A DNA stretch of 64,000 nucleotides from Emiliania huxleyi CCMP1516 (Eukaryota; Haptophyta; Isochrysidales; Noelaerhabdaceae): the NCBI RefSeq assembly GCF_000372725.1, contig NW_005201287.1, forward strand, positions 399,715 to 463,714, in the 5' to 3' direction. Positions 28,290 through 36,746 of this stretch are shown here, one piece after another. The notes below the pieces were generated by a model. The model ran no database searches. It was not told the DNA's origin and was given only the letters and a program-made list of their open reading frames with translations. Made by a program: the position numbers and the translations under genes. How positions within the stretch are numbered: position 1 is the stretch's first letter; each line of letters begins with the position of its first letter.

Positions 28290-29267
28290 TCATACGAGCA
28301 AACTATCCGGTCTAACGGGGTCCTCGAGACCGAAGGCTCTGTACACGCCAGCACGGCGAAAGATGGCCGTCGGAGCAAAGGTCCGTCGGAAGCGGTGGGC
28401 CGCGGCGGCGGCCTCAGAACGCCATCGGCCTCCATCCTCGACGAGCCTCGCAAAGGCAGCTGCAATGTCCGAGACATTGTCGGCAAAGCGGACGATGCCT
28501 TCGTACGAGCTCTCGTCGAGCGCATGCGCGCGCTCGGAGAGTACGAGGCAGTCGCCAAAAGACATGACCTGCGCCACTCGGACGGCCTCCAATGCGGCCC
28601 GCGCCCCGCACTTCTTATGGAGATTGACGCACACTGTCGCGCGCTGCGATAGCCGTTGCCCAAATGCCTCCTCGCCAAACGCCTTGTAGGTGTACGTGAG
28701 CATCGCGCCAACGCGCACGAGCCGACGCGAGAGCTCTCCATAACACTTGTGCCTGCCTCCCTCATAAGGATTGCCCAAGAAAAGCAGCACCGGCGACGCG
28801 CTTGACGGCGCCGAAGCGTTGACAATGGCGTGACGGTATGCACCGGGTGGCACGTAGCGCGGCCTCGGCGCGTTGGCGCTTGCGTTGGCACAGCGCATGC
28901 TCTCCTCATAGTTGAGCATCGAGTACTCCCAGTTCTCCTTGATATGTCGGTTGAACATGCATTTTGATTTTGTGGAAATCAACGGCACTGGCTCAGTTTT
29001 ATAGTGCACAGTGTGCACGCCAAGCTCGCGCAACCGGCCCCATGCGACATGATAAGAACCTATGGGGCCGATCCATGCAAAGAAGTCGTCGCGCTGAACC
29101 CAGCTGTGCAACCACGTCATGTTAGCAACCGCGTCAGGGTTGCGTATACAGCCTGTGGCAACGTGCGCACCACCGGCGGCAAAGCCCTGTGCGAGAGTCT
29201 GCATGACAGGCTCGTACATGAAGGTCAGGCGCCAGATGTCGCAGCCTTGCCACAGCACGACGCGCAT
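28290..29267 (-). CDS. Glycosyltransferase, GT1/CgeB-like
   Basis: A single open frame of 325 residues from ATG at 29267 (MRVVLWQGCDIWRLTFMYEP) to a stop at 28290. The C-terminal half reads VNLHKKCGARAALEAVRVAQ, then MSFGDCLVLSERAHALDESS and YEGIVRFADNVSDIAAAFAR. This resembles the donor-binding half of CgeB/YkvP-type glycosyltransferases (R-x-x-E, loss of authority over a gene product, then a short ADN-x-x-D motif). The sugar donor and acceptor cannot be read from sequence. The start is probable rather than certain: an upstream in-frame TTG and a possible acceptor sit just 5'. Neighbours are repeats, so there is no contextual clue to pathway. Confidence 0.6.
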   Translation of the reverse strand: MRVVLWQGCDIWRLTFMYEPVMQTLAQGFAAGGAHVATGCIRNPDAVANMTWLHSWVQRDDFFAWIGPIGSYHVAWGRLRELGVHTVHYKTEPVPLISTKSKCMFNRHIKENWEYSMLNYEESMRCANASANAPRPRYVPPGAYRHAIVNASAPSSASPVLLFLGNPYEGGRHKCYGELSRRLVRVGAMLTYTYKAFGEEAFGQRLSQRATVCVNLHKKCGARAALEAVRVAQVMSFGDCLVLSERAHALDESSYEGIVRFADNVSDIAAAFARLVEDGGRWRSEAAAAAHRFRRTFAPTAIFRRAGVYRAFGLEDPVRPDSLLV

Positions 29268-29507
29268 TCTCTGCTTCCGTCTTTTCTTTTGCAACGGGCA
29301 TTACGCCTCGGCATCGCAAGACACCCACTGACGCACGATGCTCTTGTACCACGCAGCGAAGTGCGACCTCCAATCGGCTGACAGGCACACACACATGTCA
29401 ACAAACAAACGCCTCGCGCGCGCGTGAACTCCAGCCAGGCCCCAAATGATGTGAACCGCGCCATTCGCTCTCACCTGGCAACCCTGTCTGCACGTCTCGC
29501 GCGCGCG

Positions 29508-29638
29508 TGAACAGGGCTCCAGGCCCCAAATTACGTGTGAGTGTTAGAGTTGTTTGGTATTGCTAAAATCTCTCTCTCAATGATGTGTGAGTGTTAGAGT
29601 GAGTTGTTTGGTATTGCTAAAAATCTCTTCTCTCTCTC
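29508..29638. repeat. Terminal-repeat-like motif, left, in tandem
   Basis: Two ~63-base units carry gtgtgagtgttagagt and ggtattgctaaaatctctct. The inverted partner lies at 32186-32270. The motif overlaps the stop codon of the interrupted methyltransferase-like gene. Confidence 0.8.
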
Positions 29639-29747
29639 ATGTCTGTCCGGCGCAAACAGACCCATAGACCTCGCGTCGTCGCGCAGTGCACAAAAAGCTC
29701 GTCGAAAAGAGTGATCATCTCCTTCGCGTCAGGGTACAGCTCTGGCT

Positions 29748-30003
29748 GTATGGTTCTTGCACTTGTGCAAGATTGGGCGTCTTCTGCCGCAGTCCCTTTA
29801 ATGGGAGGCCCCAGGGTGGGGGCCACCTCGAACCCCCGGCCAGGGATTCGAGCGGAGGGTGCCCCGGATTCATCTATCCGTTGGGCCCCGGTACATTCAT
29901 TAGAACTGATCACTTTGCGCAGCAGCCGTCCCTTCGCCGACTGGACGGCAGTGCGCTGCGTTGTCGCTCTGTCGTGCACGCTCTCGTGCCTCGTTGTTGT
30001 GAC
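29748..30003 (+). repeat. Split direct repeat A1
   Basis: 256 bases starting gtatggttcttgcacttgtg; identical to A2 at all but one position. Confidence 0.95.
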
Positions 30004-30226
30004 ACGGGAGTAGAGTCGAGAGGTAGCCCTCGACGAGACGACCGGCGCTGCGATGCCAGACCTCACTGCCGCCGAGCTCAGCATTCCGGCCGAGCAGCAC
30101 CCCGATCCCGCAAAGCCACTGGTGATACCCGTCGACTCAACAGTGGTGGGCTCTACCCTGCGCTTCATTCCGTGGTCTGTGGTGGGCAATCCGGCCTTCC
30201 TCCAGCTGCCCCCTCCTCCTGGTCGA

Positions 30227-30350
30227 GCAAGTTCCCGAAGGAGGTCAAGCCCACCATAGCACACCTCAAGCGCGACGCAACCAGGCTGCGCCGTGACGCC
30301 CACCTTCTGGGAGAGCCGATATACCTGCTGACGGACGACGCCAAGGATTA
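30227..30350 (+). pseudogene. Reverse-transcriptase-like fragment
   Basis: A plus-strand frame in the element reads KFPKEVKPTIAHLKRD and then GEPIYLLTDDAKDYF. The D-x-K-D-Y-F stretch resembles reverse transcriptase motif A (D-x-x-x-A-Y-F). The reading degenerates after it, and no motif with Y-x-D-D is present, so only a remnant survives. The family assignment is from memory of similar algal retroelement proteins. Confidence 0.45.
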
Positions 30351-30927
30351 CTTCCAGTGGGGAGCCCTCCTTTTCCTGGGCGCACATGGTGGTGGCGGCG
30401 ACGATACTCCAAACCGGCGAAGGCATGGGCAGCTCGAGGAGGCGACCGCTGGCCCTCTCCTGTCGGACTGATGGCCCGAAACAACTACCAAGACTTTGTC
30501 GAGCTCAACGTCTCTACCTGTGGCGCGACCGACGCAACTGCGGAGGTGTTAACTGCTGTCGGCAACAGCCAGCCGGAGGGCAACCTCGTTAGGAGGCTAG
30601 AGATCTCCCTCATCCGGGGGGAGGATCGCCCTGCCACAGCTACGCGAGCGACGCCAGCTTGCGAGACGTTCAATTCGAGCATTCGGGCCGCGCGACCTAT
30701 GGAGACCCAGCCAGAGGCAAGCGTGGGCGCTGCCCAAGCGGATCGCCGGCAACTAGTGCCGCCCGCGCCTGGCGCGACCGCCTTCAAGCGCGGGCGGCCC
30801 GTGACTTTGCTCCATCAAACGGGACAAGGCAAAAACACAGTTGCACAGATACATGCCGGCGGCGCGACTCCCCCCCGCAGATCGTCCTCAGTGGGGGAGA
30901 CCGCGACACCGGTGACGGAGCGCAGTT

Positions 30928-31007
30928 GGGAGTGTCTTCGGCTCACGCCAGGGCGCTCGTTGCTCCTCCGTCTCTTTGTATCTTCCATACTGCATTTATC
31001 AGAAGAC
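30928..31007 (+). repeat. Split direct repeat B1
   Basis: 80 bases starting gggagtgtcttcggctcacg; immediately followed by A2. Confidence 0.95.
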
Positions 31008-31263
31008 GTATGGTTCTTGCACTTGTGCAAGATTGGGCGTCTTCTGCCGCAGTCCCTTTGATGGGAGGCCCCAGGGTGGGGGCCACCTCGAACCCCCGGC
31101 CAGGGATTCGAGCGGAGGGTGCCCCGGATTCATCTATCCGTTGGGCCCCGGTACATTCATTAGAACTGATCACTTTGCGCAGCAGCCGTCCCTTCGCCGA
31201 CTGGACGGCAGTGCGCTGCGTTGTCGCTCTGTCGTGCACGCTCTCGTGCCTCGTTGTTGTGAC
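31008..31263 (+). repeat. Split direct repeat A2
   Basis: Copy of A1 placed exactly 1,260 bases downstream, with one substitution. Confidence 0.95.
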
Positions 31264-31302
31264 CCACCCTGTCCCACCCGTGTGTGATCAGTGTCTACGG
31301 AG

Positions 31303-31382
31303 GGGAGTGTCTTCGGCTCACGCCAGGGCGCTCGTTGCTCCTCCGTCTCTTTGTATCTTCCATACTGCATTTATCAGAAGAC
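31303..31382 (+). repeat. Split direct repeat B2
   Basis: Identical to B1. Its last bases adjoin the interrupted host codon. Confidence 0.95.
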
Positions 31383-32002
31383 CAAACAGCTTTCGCACCT
31401 GCACGCCGATATTGGACCCGACGTCCAGGTAGCGCCTTTGCCTGGAGCCGTGATTTTTTGACTGCCCCATTGATGCCATTGTGCGCTCCTGGAGCACCGC
31501 ACAATGGTTTGCGTGACTGCCTCCTTGCCATTGTGCTCGGCTGAAAACCAGCAGCGCAAGGCCGATGACTAACGCACGCTCGGAGGCCGATTGGTCTCTC
31601 CGTGGGCCGCACATACGGCGCTGCGCTCAGCGTTGGACAGACAGCTGTCGGTCTGTTATGCAGATCCGGGCGCTTGAAACGCTCTTCTTGGATGAAGGCA
31701 CTCCGGCGGCACCGAAACCTGGAACCCCGCCTCGACTACAGCAACAATGGGGCGGGGTGGTGACTGCAGGTGCTGCGATGTTCAGTAGATCGAGCAACTT
31801 CACGATCACGCACACTAAACAACGGTATTGCTAGAAATCTCTCTCTCGCACACTCGCGTCTCGGCTGTGACCTGACGGCGTTGTGCACGGTGGCCTGATC
31901 CAGACAGACAGATTAAGTCAAGAGCGCACATCGCCTGTCACGACAGCGTTACATTTGTGATGCCATCGTCGAATCCGCGTCATCGAGCGTGCAAGGACCA
32001 AG

Positions 32003-32209
32003 GTGGGGTGTTCAACTCGGGTGGCACACACACACTACAGGAAAGAAATGGCAGTACGACCAGACGTCGTGGTCGGCGCGCGAATGGATGCCCGTTTGCG
32101 CTGCAGCGACTGGTCATTGCAGCTCTGGACGGCGCTCGCGGACGAGGCACAGCGCGCCATTGATTGGCAACAAAACAACAACCTCTTGATTGGAGAGAGA
32201 GATTTTTAG
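32003..32209 (+). CDS. Short hypothetical coding segment
   Basis: A 68-codon frame contains AVRPDVVVGARMDARLRC and SLQLWTALADEAQRAIDW and ends with TAG inside the terminal-repeat-like motif at 32186-32270. The methyltransferase-like gene also ends inside a copy of that motif. No family recognised. It may be the last exon of a longer gene. Confidence 0.3.
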   Translation: MGCSTRVAHTHYRKEMAVRPDVVVGARMDARLRCSDWSLQLWTALADEAQRAIDWQQNNNLLIGERDF

Positions 32210-32270
32210 CAATACCAAAAACAACTCTAACACTCACACGTCATTTGGGGCCTGGAGCCCCTGCACAATG
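32186..32270. repeat. Terminal-repeat-like motif, right, inverted
   Basis: Reads ggagagagagatttttagca, then aataccaaa, ctctaacactcacacgt and ggggcctggagcccc, the reverse complement of 29508-29574. Confidence 0.85.
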
Positions 32271-32289
32271 ATGTTTATGGTGGCTTGCG

Positions 32290-33180
32290 GGGGGCTGAGG
32301 GAGGGTGTAGAGGATGTAGAGTGTAGAGCGCTGTAGAGCTGTAGAGATGTAGAGCGCTCTGGAGCGCTGTAGAGCTGTAGAGCTCTACATCCGCCGCGTG
32401 ACGAGGCGCCTGCGTTGTAGAGCGATGTAGAGCGCGATTTTGTTGTAGAGTTTGTTGTAGAGGCTCTACAGCCAAACCGCCGGGAAGGCAGTGACTCAAA
32501 GAGGTCGAGCCGCGCTAATGGGGTGTCTCCGAGCTTAGTGAAGCTCTGATGGACAGCCCTGACTATCCCTGACACACAGAGAGTCCCTCTGACGGCACAC
32601 AACACCCTATAACTGCGTCATGACCAGCCTGCCATGTGTCGCCGGTGCCGCATTCGTCGCTGTGCTTCTTTAGCAGGCGGTGGACTGTCGGCTGCGAGGA
32701 CGGTCGCATTTGCGCGAGGCGAGGCGAGCATTCAGACGCGTTGCATGCGCCATGACTCGCGCCAGCGCGTGCGGGAGCTCCTGGCTGAGCGTTGAGTCCA
32801 GGCGAGTTGCGCTGGCCACTATCGCTACGCCGAGCCGAGCTGACGCGCCGAGGCGCCGGCCAGTCGCAGCCGTGAGGCATGCCATAGCAGCAGAGGCACC
32901 TGCCACCCATTGGGCGGGCAGACAGAAGGCCAGGGCAGCACTGGCAAGTGCAACGCGCCTCATGTCGGAGAGCGACCGTGCCTCGTTCGCCGCTTATGAT
33001 GTAGAGTTTGTTGTAGAGATTTCACGTTGTAGAGCGCCTCTACATCGCTCTACAACGCAGGCGCCTCGTCACGCGGCGGATGTAGAGCTCTACAGCTCTA
33101 CAGCGCTCTCCAGCACTCTACATCTCTACAGCTCTACAGCGCTCTACACTCTACATCCTCTACACCCTCCCTCAGGCGGG
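32290..33180. mobile_element. Element with ~185-base inverted repeats made of TGTAGAG units
   Basis: Left arm 32294-32475 and right arm 33000-33178 are near-identical inverted copies, both rich in tgtagag and both carrying ccgccgcgtgacgaggcgcc. The interior (~525 bases) has no recognisable transposase. It fits a non-autonomous TIR transposon; a poly-G run borders the right end. Confidence 0.75.
32670..32963 (-). CDS. Small hypothetical protein with signal-like N terminus
   Basis: A 97-residue frame starts MRRVALASAALAFCLPAQWV, which looks like a secretion or plastid-targeting signal, and continues with an Arg/Ala-rich stretch. It lies between the arms of a TIR element. There is no family match that I recognise, and composition alone could produce it in this GC-rich DNA. 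Confidence 0.25.
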   Translation of the reverse strand: MRRVALASAALAFCLPAQWVAGASAAMACLTAATGRRLGASARLGVAIVASATRLDSTLSQELPHALARVMAHATRLNARLASRKCDRPRSRQSTAC

Positions 33181-33280
33181 GGGGGGGGGGGGGGGACAGC
33201 TTTGCGCGGTCGAATTCAATTTGCGGGGGGTTTTGGGGATCCTGCCGACGCGCTACAGTTGTAGCCCCACTGCACATAAG

Positions 33281-33631
33281 ATGGACACCTCACCGGGAGG
33301 GCCCTCGCAGCAGCCGGGGCCGACGCCTGCAGCCTTAGTCTTGGCCCGATCCGGCGGTATGCCACGGGTAGGCGCGTTGAGGCTTGCCGCCTCCTCTGCG
33401 CCAACGCGGCCTGTGCCGCAGTTTGCGATTGCCGCCAGACAAGAGGAGGAGCAGAGCCGTTTGGCGGCCCTGTTCACGCGCGCGCGAGACGTGCAGACAG
33501 GGTTGCCAGGTGAGAGCGAATGGCGCGGTTCACGCCTCGCACAACGGAGAGAGAGATGCGCTCTGCATGGTGGGACATCTCTCTGCCCTGTTCACGCGCG
33601 CGCGAGACGTGCAGACAGGGTTGCCAGGTGA
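33281..33631 (+). CDS. Small hypothetical protein
   Basis: A frame of 116 residues from ATG at 33281 reads MDTSPGGPSQQPGPTPAALV and later FAIAARQEEEQSRLAALFTR. Its 3' half runs through a duplicated segment (33470-33640) that also occurs inverted at 29462-29506, so the end is repeat-derived. No domain is recognised and expression is doubtful. Confidence 0.25.
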   Translation: MDTSPGGPSQQPGPTPAALVLARSGGMPRVGALRLAASSAPTRPVPQFAIAARQEEEQSRLAALFTRARDVQTGLPGESEWRGSRLAQRRERCALHGGTSLCPVHARARRADRVAR

Positions 33632-33640
33632 GAGCGAATG
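33470..33640. repeat. Duplicated segment, 113-bp period, with distant inverted copy
   Basis: cgcgcgcgagacgtgcagac with gttgccaggtgagagcgaatgg (20-plus bases shared) occurs twice here and once inverted at 29462-29506. It may be an outer edge of the nested mobile block. Confidence 0.8.
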
Positions 33641-33780
33641 GTTTGTTGTTTGTCTGGATTGGTGCGGCGTCGCGCGGCCGCGAGGGACCGCGGGGGGGAT
33701 GTTAGCGGGATTGGGGGCTCTTAAGGGGAAGGGAGCGGGGGGCGCCCTATAGGGCGCCGGCACCCCAGCGTAGAGGGCGT

Positions 33781-33955
33781 GGTGTGAGTGAGTATTATTG
33801 ATACGAAACCACGACGACACACACCAGTCGACTCGCATCGGTTGCCTCCATGAACGGCGGAGCTATTCTCGCGTCCACACCACACCTGGCTCCAACGTGG
33901 ACACGCCCATAGCTGGGGACACTACTAGGTCACGCATGGCATCAGAAGTTTTCGG
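33781..33955 (-). repeat. Gene-upstream dispersed repeat R3, truncated copy
   Basis: Inverted copy of part of 51927-52185 and 63719-63975 (for example cacgcccatagctggggaca). It ends about 90 bases before the LIN9 start codon. Confidence 0.85.
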
Positions 33956-34044
33956 TGTGCCTTCCCTTCTAAAATAAAAAGAAATCTCGCTACGGTAAAA
34001 CGCGCCCGGCCCCAGCCGCCAACCACAACCCAGTCTCCCTCCGA

Positions 34045-36390
34045 ATGGCCGACGACGCCGAGGGGGAGAGCAAGCGGCGTTTGCCCCGGCGCGACGAGGA
34101 TCATCTCGGCTCACGCTCCACTCTCGCGCCGCCTGAGGGCGAGAAGCGGCGCACGGCGCGGCGCGACGGAGTGGTCGGCTTCAAGCGTGCGGGTTGGGCG
34201 GAGAAGGACGAGGCCGTGCCCCAGAAGAAGGCGAAGCCTGCACGCGGCCGCGGCGGTGGCCGCGGTCGCGGCGGCCGCGGCGCCGGCCGCGCTGCCCACC
34301 TCCACGATCCAGCGAGGGCGGACGACGCGCAGTTTGACGACCTTGCGCTGCTGCGAGAGGGTGTGGGCGGCAAGCGTGCTGGCGCGGCGGGCGCAGGGGA
34401 GGCGACGCTCGACGGCAGGCCCGCCGGCGCGGGCAAGAAGGCGCCCGCGCGCAAGAAGCCAAAGGGCGCGAGCGGCTCGGGTGACGGCGGCGCCTCGGGG
34501 AGAGCGCTGCAGCCCACGGGCGGCAAGGCGGGCGGCGGGGGTGAGGCGGGGAACGGGGGCGGCGAGGCGGAGGGGTGTGAGGAGGCCGACGCCGAGGGAG
34601 GCGGCGAGGGGGCGGCGGGGGACCGCGGAGCGCGAGGCTCGTACGGCAAGCGCAAGGCGCGAGTCAAGCAGATGGACGAAGGCGATTGGCCAGAGCTCAA
34701 GCCGCGCCACCTCCGAGGCAAGCGAAAGGAGGAGATGCTGCTGCGCCAAGCTGCGAACAAGGCGGCGGCGGCCGCACGGGTCGTGGCGGCGACGAGCGGC
34801 GGCGGCGGCGGCGCTGGGACGTCCGCCGCCGCAGATGAGGACGAGGAGGCGAGCGTGCTCAAGCTCACCCTCTGCCGGCTGCTGCGGCCGAAGCTCCGCC
34901 GCTGGGCGATGTACGAGTGGTTCTACTCGCCGGTCGACGTGGCGTGGTACCGCGAGAGCCCGTTCTGCGCCGCGCTGGGCGCGTGCGGCCTGGGGCAGGT
35001 CAGCGTGCTGCCTCGCGCAGAGTGGTCGTACGTCCGATCGCTGCTCGGCAAGCCGCGCCGCTTCTCGCCCGCGTACGTCGAGCAGGAGCGCGCGGCGCTG
35101 CGAGAGCACCGCGAAGGGGTGCGCGAGGCGAGGCGGAGAGCGGCGCGGCCGGCCGGGCTACTCGACGAGGCGACCACCTACGACCCGCGCGCGGCGGCGC
35201 AGCTGGCGGTCGGGCAGCGCGTCACCGCTCTCCACCCGCGGCTGCGTCAGCTCCACTCGGGCACGGTCCTCTCCCCCGACGGCGACCACTACAAGGTCCA
35301 GTTCGACTCTCCGAAGCTGGGCGTCCACCTCGTGGAGGACGTGCTGGTCGCGCCGCTGCTCGACGGGACTCGCGGCATCGACTTCACCTCGCCCCGCTCC
35401 CTCACCCCCGGCATTTCGCCCGACGAGGAGCCGGTGGCCAGCGGTACCGGCAAGACGGCGGTGGCCTCTGCCAACGAGCAGGCCAAGGCCGCGCCCAAGG
35501 AGCTGCAGCTGCTCGCCTACATCCTGCGCCTGCTGCAGAGGAAGCGGATGCTGATTGGGGAGCAGCGGGCCGTGTGCGGCGACTGCGAGGAGTACCTCCT
35601 CCGCGTCGGCCGAGAGGTGCACGAGGAGCACAAGGGGGCGCGCGGCGACGTCGACGCGCTGCTCGTCGAGCCAGGCACCGCCGGCCCAAAGGTTGAGGTG
35701 ACGGCGGCGCAGCAGCGGCAGCTCGGGCAGGTCCCTCCCCCGCCGCTGCTGCCGCCGGTGCACGCGATGCTCAGTCTGCTGGCCGAGCACTCGGAGGCGG
35801 AGCACTCCGCGCTGCGCTCCGAGGTGCGGCGGTGGAGCCTCGAGATCAGCTGGCTGCAGGACGAGCTGCGCGGCACCTCGCGCCGGCTCGAGGAGGCGCT
35901 CGCGGCGATGCGGCCGATGTCGCAGCGCTTCTCGCTCGCGCTCGGCGCCTCGGCGCCAGAGCCAGTCACGGCTGGCGTGGGCGTGCTCGCGTGCGCAGAC
36001 TTGCGCGAGGAGGCGGTCAGGGCGACCTCGGCCATACTCTCGCACGAGATCGCCTCCAGCACCGCCGCCGACGCGGCCGCGGATGCCGCCGCCGCCGCCG
36101 CCGCCGATGCCGACGCCGCTTCCGACGTCGCCCCGTTGCTGCCGCCGCTCCCTTCCCCGCCTCCGCCCGCCGTGCGAGAGACGGTCTCGGCGGCGCTGAT
36201 GCTGCTGCTACAGCTCCAGGCTTGGGCGAGGGCCCCCGCGTCCTCAGTCAACGACTGCTCCTCCTCGATCAGCGGCTCGCTGCGCGACCTCATCCCGGCC
36301 GTCGGCTCGGACGCCAACCTAAAGGCGTTCAATGCGGTGGCGAACGCGGCGCAGTCGCTCGAGCACATTCTGGCCAGCGGCGCGTCCTAA
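34045..36390 (+). CDS. LIN9: LIN9/ALWAYS EARLY homologue, DIRP-domain protein
   Basis: Single exon, 781 residues, from ATG 34045. LIN9 is the scaffold of the MuvB/DREAM complex that controls cell-cycle genes in the nucleus. The DIRP domain is clear at residues ~275-365: LRPKLRRWAMYEWFYSPVDV, then RAEWSYVRSLLGKPRRFSPA and YVEQERAALREHREGVREAR. A Tudor-like segment follows (AVGQRVTALHPRLRQLHSGT, ending FDSPKLGVHLVEDV, residues ~387-430), as in plant ALY proteins. The N terminus is basic and Gly/Arg/Lys-rich with an RGRGGRG patch; the C-terminal third is helical, with Ala-rich runs. No intron is seen, unlike the neighbours. An R3 repeat lies directly upstream. Confidence 0.9.
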   Translation: MADDAEGESKRRLPRRDEDHLGSRSTLAPPEGEKRRTARRDGVVGFKRAGWAEKDEAVPQKKAKPARGRGGGRGRGGRGAGRAAHLHDPARADDAQFDDLALLREGVGGKRAGAAGAGEATLDGRPAGAGKKAPARKKPKGASGSGDGGASGRALQPTGGKAGGGGEAGNGGGEAEGCEEADAEGGGEGAAGDRGARGSYGKRKARVKQMDEGDWPELKPRHLRGKRKEEMLLRQAANKAAAAARVVAATSGGGGGAGTSAAADEDEEASVLKLTLCRLLRPKLRRWAMYEWFYSPVDVAWYRESPFCAALGACGLGQVSVLPRAEWSYVRSLLGKPRRFSPAYVEQERAALREHREGVREARRRAARPAGLLDEATTYDPRAAAQLAVGQRVTALHPRLRQLHSGTVLSPDGDHYKVQFDSPKLGVHLVEDVLVAPLLDGTRGIDFTSPRSLTPGISPDEEPVASGTGKTAVASANEQAKAAPKELQLLAYILRLLQRKRMLIGEQRAVCGDCEEYLLRVGREVHEEHKGARGDVDALLVEPGTAGPKVEVTAAQQRQLGQVPPPPLLPPVHAMLSLLAEHSEAEHSALRSEVRRWSLEISWLQDELRGTSRRLEEALAAMRPMSQRFSLALGASAPEPVTAGVGVLACADLREEAVRATSAILSHEIASSTAADAAADAAAAAAADADAASDVAPLLPPLPSPPPPAVRETVSAALMLLLQLQAWARAPASSVNDCSSSISGSLRDLIPAVGSDANLKAFNAVANAAQSLEHILASGAS

Positions 36391-36746
36391 AGTAGAAGCG
36401 GCCTCGCGGCTGTCCGTGTCGAGTCTATGCACGGCATGTGCGCCGTGGATGCCGCCTCCCTCTAACGCCCCGCGCACCGGCGTCGGTTCCACCATGTTTG
36501 AGCCCTGGCTGAGGGCTCCGTACGGTTTTCCAAACTCAAAGAATTCTTCAGCTTTACACACAAGCGGTGCCGGCGGCGGCCCGCCACGCGCACGACGCGT
36601 CGACGACGACCTGATGCAGCCGGCTATTCTGTAGCGCTGCACAGTGCACATCGACTAGGGCGCTTCGGTAGCGTTGAGGATCAAGTCGGCCTCCCGAGTG
36701 GGCCCCTCAGGGGCCAGCTTCGCCCCGATTTCGATAGACTTGATGG
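36391..36746. other. Short intergenic region
   Basis: Between LIN9 and the convergent secreted-domain gene; nothing recognised. Further 3' exons of the minus-strand gene cannot be excluded. Confidence 0.4.

Larger units (their letters stand above)
29748..31382 (+). mobile_element. Retroelement with split direct repeats (PAT/DIRS-like)
   Basis: The layout is A1 (29748-30003), interior, B1 (30928-31007), A2 (31008-31263), 39-base spacer, B2 (31303-31382). A1 and A2 are 256 bases with one difference (29800 A, 31060 G). B1 and B2 are 80 bases and identical. A1-ORF-B1-A2-B2 is the terminal structure described for PAT-like elements of the DIRS order, which integrate by tyrosine recombinase without target duplication; none is seen here. 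At 1.6 kb it is too small to be autonomous. Confidence 0.8.
29617..31614 (-). pseudogene. Methyltransferase-like gene split by a retroelement
   Basis: Minus-strand part 1 (31614-31383) starts with ATG and has a likely membrane anchor (LVIGLALLVF, residues 15-24) and the motif YLDVGSNIGVQVRKLF, which resembles motif I (SAM binding) of FkbM-type methyltransferases. Part 2 (29747-29617) continues PELYPDAKEMITLFDELF and ends in TAG. The parts are 232 and 131 bases, 363 together, so removing 29748-31382 exactly leaves one frame of 120 codons, with the split codon reading Glu. The product would be short for a methyltransferase, so it may be only the N-terminal part of a longer gene. As assembled the gene is interrupted. 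Confidence 0.6.

Noticed and set aside
29748-31382. LTR retrotransposon
   Set aside because: The repeats are interleaved A1-B1-A2-B2, not a single pair of terminal repeats, and there is no target duplication.
34187-35554. Second plus-strand frame and antisense frames over LIN9
   Set aside because: No motif; the DIRP domain fixes the true frame.
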